Of a stretch of DNA of 64,000 nt, positions 57,862-64,000 are shown in pieces (the first letter of the stretch is position 1; each line of letters begins with the position of its first letter). Location: NCBI RefSeq assembly GCF_932294415.1, contig NC_065537.1, forward strand, positions 68,338,290 to 68,402,289, written 5' to 3'. Made by a program: the position numbers and the translations under genes. The DNA comes from Quercus robur (taxonomy: Eukaryota > Streptophyta > Magnoliopsida > Fagales > Fagaceae). The notes below the pieces were generated by a model. The model did no database searches. It saw nothing but the letters and a program-made list of their open reading frames with translations, and was not told the DNA's origin.

Positions 57862-58195
57862 AATAATACTAATTTTTATTCAAATGAAATGTTATAAATT
57901 TTTTAGTATAATATATATATATATATATATATATTATAATTTCATTTGAGGTGGCAGAACTAGTTGAATTTGAAAGGGAACGTGTCCCATCTCCATGTGC
58001 TTTTAGAATTAGAAGTGTCAAAATTTGCTCGGCACTTTGCTTGAAGACAGGTTCAAAACCAACAAATGAAGGTGCATTCGGAATACAACTTATCCAAAAG
58101 CTTTTTATTTGGTACTTGATGAAAAGTGGTGCCCTAATCACTGACACTTCAAAAGTTGTGAAATTAACCATAGAATTCGACCGCATTCAGCGTTT
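57862..58195. repeat. Direct repeat partner of 55903-56282
   Basis: See the first copy for shared landmarks. A (TA)n tract (57908-57934) interrupts it. It has an open frame on both strands (57951-58211 plus; 57869-58186 minus), but I know no similar protein. Confidence 0.65.
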
Positions 58196-58265
58196 GGAAG
58201 GAGAAAAATGAATGGAGTGAAAATAAATGAAAAATTTTATTTTAGAATTTTTGTTTTTTGATTTT

Positions 58266-58811
58266 TGATAAAGGGAATAGAAAGTTCATATTTCTTGAAG
58301 AGGATAAAATATGAGCCTGACAGGCCTATGTTAATGGGCCTGACAGATGGGAACTGTTGGGCCAGTGTAAAGATAATCCAACACTCTTCGAAAGCCCATC
58401 GCCGAAGGGCGCAGTAAGGGCCCATGATCTAAGATCTCTATCGCTCATTGCCTAGAAACGCCCTAGAATTCCAATATGGAAATCCGAGCACAAGGGTGAT
58501 TCTAGAAGACACGCACACTAAAAATAGATCTCCCCTATAAAGAAAACCTTTAGAGAGCACCGGTGTGGTGCCGGCCAAACACTCTCCGAAGGTCAAGTCC
58601 TAATACTCTCGCAAATCAAGGTACGCATAATTTACCCTCTCTAGCACTCTAGAGTTGTGAGAAGAATTCTAACTTGACATTCGGAGAGTGTTTGGCCGGC
58701 ACCACACCAGTGCTCTCTAAAGGTTTTATTTCGATTGTTTTTTTGTTTTGCAGGTTCACTTCGAGTCGTGAGTGCTGTGTGACCTATTGGTGATATTTTC
58801 GGCATCATCAT
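58266..58811 (+). mobile_element. LTR-like fragment with a 52-nt inverted repeat
   Basis: The stretch from tgataaagggaatagaaag through gggcc-rich sequence to ggtgatattttcggcatca resembles LTRs of Gypsy-type elements as I recall them, with a TATA-like cctataaag at 58534. Arms at 58547-58598 and 58673-58724 are near-perfect inverted copies (cctttagagagcacc ... ggtgctctctaaagg type). Termini and target duplication could not be fixed. Confidence 0.45.
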
Positions 58812-59223
58812 TTCTTTATTTGAGAGTTTAATTGAGAAGGAAAATAATATGTAGGAGCGAACACTCATTTTTTTATATTTCCTTAAAATCTTAAATTTTC
58901 ATTCCTCCAAAATTAGAAAGGATTGTAGGAAATGAAATGAAATTTAATGAATTTATTACTAAAACTCTCAAAGTACCCCTATATATTTAGTCATTTATTT
59001 TAAAATACAGGTTTAACAGTAATAATTTTTTTGTTTTTGGTTTAATAGTAATATTATTATAAAATAATTCCATTTTTTCTTCTATATTACTCCTAAACAA
59101 AGTAACTTACCTTTCATTCTTTTATTTTAAAACATATAACTTAAATACATTTCATTTAATTCATTTTTATTTCTCTATGAACATTCTAGTTGTTCTCTTA
59201 TGAACTCTCAAATGAAACTTTAA
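58812..59223. other. AT-rich intergenic DNA
   Basis: No gene. It ends in the AACTTTAA target site. Confidence 0.4.
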
Positions 59224-59820
59224 GGGCAAATTACACTTGGCTCACCCATGATTTACCTGAAAAACACTTTATCTATTTGTGGTTTAAAATTAGCACTTTA
59301 CACACTTGACGTAAGTTCTGTTTGTCTCTATTTATCCAACTTTGTTAAAAAAAAAAAGGGTAAATTTGTATTTTTGCTACTCTTTTATGTTTCTCTCCTC
59401 TTAAAACATAAAAAGTTAAAAAACTTAAAAAAAAAAAAAAAAAAAAAAGATCTAAAGTTGGGTTTTGTAAAAATTAGAACTTTATTATTGGAGATTGCTT
59501 GTATTGTAGTACGGTGGGATTTAATCAATCATCTGAAAGTCTCCATGTGGGAGTGGATCTTCTCTTTCAGTTCCAATTGGGATTTCATTTCAACCATGTT
59601 ATAAAACCTAGTTTTTAGATTTTTTTTTTTTTTAATGTTTTGGGAGGAGAGATATATAAAAAAGTAGCAAAAATATAAATTTACACCATATTTTTAACAG
59701 AGGTGCATAACGGGAAACAAATAGAGCTTATCTTAGGTGGATAAAATACCAATTTTTAAATCACAGTTGGACAAAGTGTTTTTAAGACGAACTACAAGTG
59801 AGCAAATTATAATTTCTCCT
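59224..59820. mobile_element. Mutator-like MITE with long inverted arms
   Basis: A 597-bp element with an 8-bp direct repeat AACTTTAA (59216-59223 and 59821-59828). Arms of roughly 180-200 bp pair across the element: left ttgtatttttgctactcttt with right aaagtagcaaaaatataaat, and left aacactttatc with right gacaaagtgttt. The central part (59440-59620) is single copy. The long arms suggest a MULE-type element; the short duplication leaves hAT open. Confidence 0.7.
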
Positions 59821-59943
59821 AACTTTAAAATTTTCCTCTAAAAAAGAGAAGAAAAAAAAAAGTCTTTTTAATATCACAGACAACTTGTGACAAATTGTGA
59901 CTAACAACTAGTTATTTTCCTACAAATTTACTATTTTTTCTTT

Positions 59944-60082
59944 AGAGTAATGCTCAGGACACAGAAAAGTGAATAATTTTGTACCATAACTTATTACATG
60001 ACGAGTTATAATTAGTATAAATATAATTGGTGTAAGTGTGTGGCACAAAATTGTGCAATTTTCTATGTCCTAAACATTACTC
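59944..60082. mobile_element. Small hAT-like MITE
   Basis: 139 bp with TTTTCTTT on both sides (59936-59943 and 60083-60090). The termini AGAGTAATGCTCAGGACA and, reversed, GAGTAATGTTTAGGACAT extend into longer imperfect arms (attttgtacc / attttgtgcc). It sits about 360 bp upstream of the choline kinase leader. Confidence 0.7.
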
Positions 60083-60090
60083 TTTTCTTT

Positions 60091-60577
60091 GCCACTCAAA
60101 ATGATGTATATATTTGCCATACTAGAGATCTTTGTGTTTTTTATCTTAAAAAAAAGACTACTTTTCATTTGAGATTCACAAGGGGGGGAATCTAGCTGTC
60201 TCCCCCCACCCCCCCTATTTCCGTGAAACGTGTCCAATCACTATCATCTCTACACACACAAAACACAAACGCGTATCTCTCAATGTGTATATCTGTCTAT
60301 GCCCAAAATCCTGACTCATCAAAAAAAATATATATAAAAATAAAAAAATCGAATCGAATCGTAACTACGAGGCCCATCCTCAAAAAAATCCTGGACCCCA
60401 CAAAAACCGCACATTCCCCTTCTTAAACCGACGCTCCCGCTTTCGCTATTCACACACACACACTCTCTCTCTCTCTCTCTCTCAAAAACTCTGTTTTTTC
60501 CAATTCAATATCATCGCCCACCTTCTTCTTCTCTCCGGTACCCTACAGTTCCCTCTCTCTCTCCGATTCCCTCTCAG
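60091..60577 (+). promoter_or_regulatory. Choline kinase promoter region and non-coding exon 1
   Basis: The leader is CT-rich: a (CT)n tract at about 60462-60483, then ttccctctctctctccg and a donor ctctcag|gttcgt ending the exon at 60577. The first intron runs to the acceptor tttgcag at 61582. The transcription start is inferred to lie near 60440. Confidence 0.65.
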
Positions 60578-61401
60578 GTTCGTTTCCCGATAACGCGTCG
60601 CCGTTTCATTGTCTCTCCAATTCTTTCATTACTGATTTAATATTATTATGTGATTGATTGATTGATTGAAGATCGAACTTTTTTGTTTTTCTTTATTTAT
60701 TTATGTAGTGGTTAGTGGTTAGTTAGTTGGTTAGTTGGTTTGGTAGTTATGCAATTTACATATTCTTTTATGTTGTTAAAAGTAACCAAACAAGAGAATG
60801 GAATTAATTGATATAAGGTGGATTTGTATTGGTATTGCTTTTAATAATGTTAATGTTAACATGCACTGTTGAGATCTTCGAAATGGGGTTTTTAAGATTA
60901 GGATCTGGGGTTTGTTAGGAATAACCTTTCAAAATGGATGGATAGGATTTTAGGAACTCGGTTTATGAAAAAGATTTGAACTTTATTTGATTAGGTGTTA
61001 GATCAGATCATCATTTGCTATTAAATTTATGTCAAGCAATTTATACTTTGGCAACTGTTTTTCAAATCCAAAAAGTATATCTTAGTTTTGGGTTTTTTTT
61101 ATTTTTTATTTTTTTTATTTTAATGATTTTAATTTTAGGCTAGAGCTCAAGTTTGTTGATTTAGATTGGTTTAGTGGGGTTTTTATAGACTTGGGCATCC
61201 TTCAGATGGTTTTCGCCACGTGAATTTTCAACTTTCTGTATGTTGATTTTTGTTTTGATTTCTTGTTTTTCGAAAATATGATGTTGAGAAAAAAAATTGC
61301 ATACGATCATAGAGCTGTAGAAGTAGTTGGCTTTAGTTGTAAACTATGTCTTTACATTGTGCGGGGATTTTTCCGGTCTTAAGGTAGTTGGTTGGTTGTA
61401 T

Positions 61402-61525
61402 GCTAGTAGGTTCTAGCTCAAATGGCACCTCCACCTATTATAAAAGTAGTCTTTAGGGTGAGGTCGTGGGTTCAAAAAACATTGGGTGCAGGTGTAACTA
61501 ACATTTAAATGAAAAAAAACTTAGA
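61402..61525 (+). mobile_element. tRNA-derived SINE in choline kinase intron 1
   Basis: Flanked by TGGTTGTAT (61393-61401 and 61526-61534). It contains tagctcaaatggcacctcca (A-box type), gtgggttcaaaaa (B-box type) and a short A-rich tail. It ends about 57 bp before the coding exon acceptor. Confidence 0.75.
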
Positions 61526-61665
61526 TGGTTGTATACTTTTTTTTTGTTTGGCATTTGAATTTAATATTCTCATTGTTTGCAGATCGGGTTGTTTTCGTGT
61601 TTGGAAGTCTAATTTACTCAAATTACCTTGAGCAATATCGTGTGGGAAATTGGTGGTCATTTGAA

Positions 61666-63292
61666 ATGGGGGCTGGAGAGAATAATTTGGACATCAAAGT
61701 GGATCGTCTACCAGGAGAAGCAAGGGAGATTCTAAAATCACTGGCTGCCGAATGGGAGGATGTGCTTGATGTGAATGAATTGCAAGTTATCCAGCTTAAG
61801 GGTGCAATGACCAATCAGGTTTACCAAATAAAGTGGCCAACAAAGACGGTCTCTAGAAAAGTTCTAGCTAGGATATATGGTGAGGGCGTGGAAGTGTTCT
61901 TTGACCGGGACGATGAAATTCGGACGTTTGAGTTTATGTCAAAGCATGGGCAAGGTCCTCGTCTTCTAGGCCGGTTCCCCAATGGGCGAATTGAAGAGTT
62001 CATCCATGCACGGGTATTATGATGCTTGTTTCTTTTTTCTTTCTTTCTTTCTTGTAGTCTATCTTGTTTGAGTTTGAAGTTAGAAGCATGGACACAAACA
62101 TGAATACACACAGGACATGGAGATAGGACAATTTTTGAAAGATTAGGATACCACATGGAGGGGATATGACAATCATTTAATATGTGTATATGCATATGTA
62201 TGTATGTAGTTTTACTTATATTTAGGCATATTTTGTGTTTCTTTTAATTTTAGAAAATAAATAACAACTATCAAAATGGTTTAAAAACATATCTAAATTG
62301 AAGGAATTCTTTAAAATAAAAATACTATATTTTGTCCTCCTAACACATTGAGGACATGCATGCAGGACACCGGGGATTTTAGAGTGTATGTGCTTCAAAT
62401 GCATTGGGATATGCAGTGGTCTTTTTTATTCTTAACTAAATGGTGTTGCACATATGGTCTCTTTTTTCATCAAATGGGTAGTATAAGTTAGCGTTATTGT
62501 GGATTTATGTTAGATTGTGCATTTTTCCCTCATAAATACAACTTAGAAGCATGTGCCCGTATTGTTCTGACCATCTAGTGGTGTAATATTTTTAGTACAT
62601 GACATTCAGTTGGTAAGGTGGATCATGATGTGGTTTTTTTAGAGAATCTGCTATAGCCCTAGTGCAATTTCTTTACTCTTTTTTTTTTCTTAAATATTTT
62701 CCTCTTTTTAATTGAAATTTCTGAGTTTCTGGTCAATAAGAAATGGGTTGCTTTGTTCTCTCTACAAATTGAAGTGTTCATATTCCCTTCCTGAAATAAA
62801 TATAATATGCCTGCTTTATTTGTGATTTTCAGACACTCTCAGCATCTGATCTGCATGATCCAGAAATATCTGCTCTTATAGCATCTAAAATGAAGGAGTT
62901 TAATGATCTTGATATGCCTGGCCCAAATAACGTTCGCCTGTGGGATAGATTGCGGTATGTTTGCCCCCAATACAGAATTTTCTTTTCTCCAATCAGTTTC
63001 AGTTGCATGTATCTCAACCAAAGCAAGGTTATTTTTGCACCCGCATTGTTTGTTCTACAATTTAGATGCAATAACTTTTTTTTTTCAATGCTTCAGAAAC
63101 TGGCTAGGTGCAGCCAAGAGTTTGGCTCTCCCCGAAGAAGCTAAAGCCTTTTGCTTAGATACCATTGAAGAGGATATCTCAATATTGGAAAAGGAGCTTC
63201 CAGGGGCACATCAACGTATAGGTTTTTGCCACAATGATTTGCAATATGGTAACATAATGATTGACGAAGTGACAAATTCAATAACCATCATT
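61666..63292 (+). CDS. Choline/ethanolamine kinase, 5' part (gene runs off the window)
   Basis: Coding exons 61666-62013, 62833-62954 and 63097-63292 join with GT-AG introns in phases 0, 2 and 0; exon 1 is non-coding. The start [12 protein letters not shown] is the first Met well placed in exon 2; the frame is open upstream but looks like leader. The 222 residues seen include [14 protein letters not shown] (nucleotide-binding loop region), [40 protein letters not shown] and the Brenner motif [11 protein letters not shown] with the catalytic Asp. The protein phosphorylates choline with ATP in the cytosol, the first step of the CDP-choline route to phosphatidylcholine. The DFG-like/ExxxxN region with Asp-Tyr-Glu should begin the next exon, beyond 64000. 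Plant family members are about 350 residues. Choline versus ethanolamine preference cannot be told from this part. Confidence 0.9.
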
Positions 63293-64000
63293 GTAAGTTC
63301 CTCTTTGCTGGTTATCTAAATTTATGGTTCTTTGGCAAAATCAGATTTTCTGGGTGACAAAACCATGTTTTGAATTTTTCATAAAACCTCTACTGTCAAG
63401 ATTAAAATTTACAATTGTTTGGTCTACTCAGTGGAATGCAGCGCATAGGAGATTTGATATACCTTAAGTGTCGATCTCTTCATACCCTAACTTTTGTTCC
63501 CTAAATTTGTTAGTTCATGGTAGAAAGAATGAGAGATTTCATTTACCTTGTAATTCTGAATTCTGCATTTCTTTTCCAACTTTACTTTGAGATACCTCAT
63601 AAACTTTTATAGGTTTCAAGGTTAGTACATATAACTGGAAGTGAATTTAGAATAACTGTTAATGGGGGGTAATCAGTTTAGGGAAAGTGGTCAGGTTAGT
63701 ATTAGTAGCTGCTTGGAAAGATCATTTTCAGTTGTTAAAATTTATGGTTATTGTTATTATTTTCTTATATGCATTATATGCAATTTTTGAACCAACCCTG
63801 CTGATGAAAAAGAGTGCAATTATGTCTGTAATTTATTGTAGCAATTGTCCTTATGAACCTCCTATTCATAGGTCTAGCTATCTGTTACCTGCATGATGTA
63901 TGAGTTTAGAGTGGTTCTGTTTTCCTATGGTGTGTATATTCAACTAAGTTTGCATGGCATCCAAGTGGAGTTGTGACTCTGCCTGGTTGAATGACTTATA
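63293..64000 (+). other. Choline kinase intron, incomplete
   Basis: Starts at the donor gtaagt after ...SITII. No acceptor followed by the expected DYEYA-type exon is seen before the window ends. The short frame at 63687-63896 is not coding. Confidence 0.7.

Noticed and set aside
58641-58868. 75-codon minus-strand frame
   Set aside because: Spans the inverted repeat of an LTR-like segment, with no homology.
61525-61665. Upstream Met at 61525 as the choline kinase start
   Set aside because: It lies in the intron before the acceptor at 61582 and overlaps the SINE target duplication. The in-exon Met at 61666 fits better.

Overview
The window is nuclear DNA of a flowering plant. It is AT-rich, with GT-AG introns, thylakoid and cytosolic plant proteins, and a heavy load of plant transposable elements. 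The LTR and SINE types and the gene set suggest a woody eudicot, and I lean to Fagales (oak or chestnut type). That placement is inference from recall and has not been tested. There are no bacterial or viral operons, rRNA genes, tRNA genes or CRISPR arrays.

Layout. 1-1110 holds a decayed LINE remnant. 1376-17120 is a local tandem array built from one ancestral head-to-head pair: a CASP-like membrane protein gene (minus strand) facing the promoter of the thylakoid gene MPH1 (plus strand). The CASP-like gene is present twice, intact at 4201-5474 and broken at 11274-14419. The MPH1 promoter and leader are present three times, but only the third (about 16800-17120) is followed by the MPH1 coding exons (17121-20696). 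Two LTRs of one family (9126-11037 and 12364-14281, opposite orientations) and a Tourist-like MITE (14563-15053) landed in the second unit after duplication.

21615-22166 is a hAT-type element. 23904-24969 holds isolated exons of two other genes, an EGY-type S2P protease and the chromatin remodeller PICKLE. They lie downstream of, and on the same strand as, a large uninterrupted Integrator subunit 3 gene (26594-29536, minus). 29800-35694 is intergenic with foldback elements and a solo LTR. 35695-38680 (minus) is a cytosolic tyrosyl-tRNA synthetase with eight good coding exons, but the first exon, carrying the HIGH-like motif, is not found. A LINE fragment lies just upstream of it.

40500-60430 is almost entirely transposons and their relics: a LINE with a hAT element inserted at its edge, two SINEs, a solo LTR, a complete non-autonomous LTR retrotransposon with a 74-bp minisatellite (47220-51351), a hAT element rich in GTACCGG motifs, a hAT element containing a PIF/Harbinger element, and a Mutator-like long-TIR element. 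Many have exact target-site duplications that I read directly. From 60440 to the window end is the 5' part of a choline/ethanolamine kinase gene (plus strand), which runs off the right edge.

The genes are ordinary housekeeping and plastid functions (PSII maintenance, snRNA 3' processing, tRNA charging, phospholipid synthesis) and do not form a pathway. I see no undescribed defence or metabolic system. The unusual content is structural: orphan promoter copies, a headless TyrRS, captured exons, and nested insertions whose order can be read from their target-site duplications.
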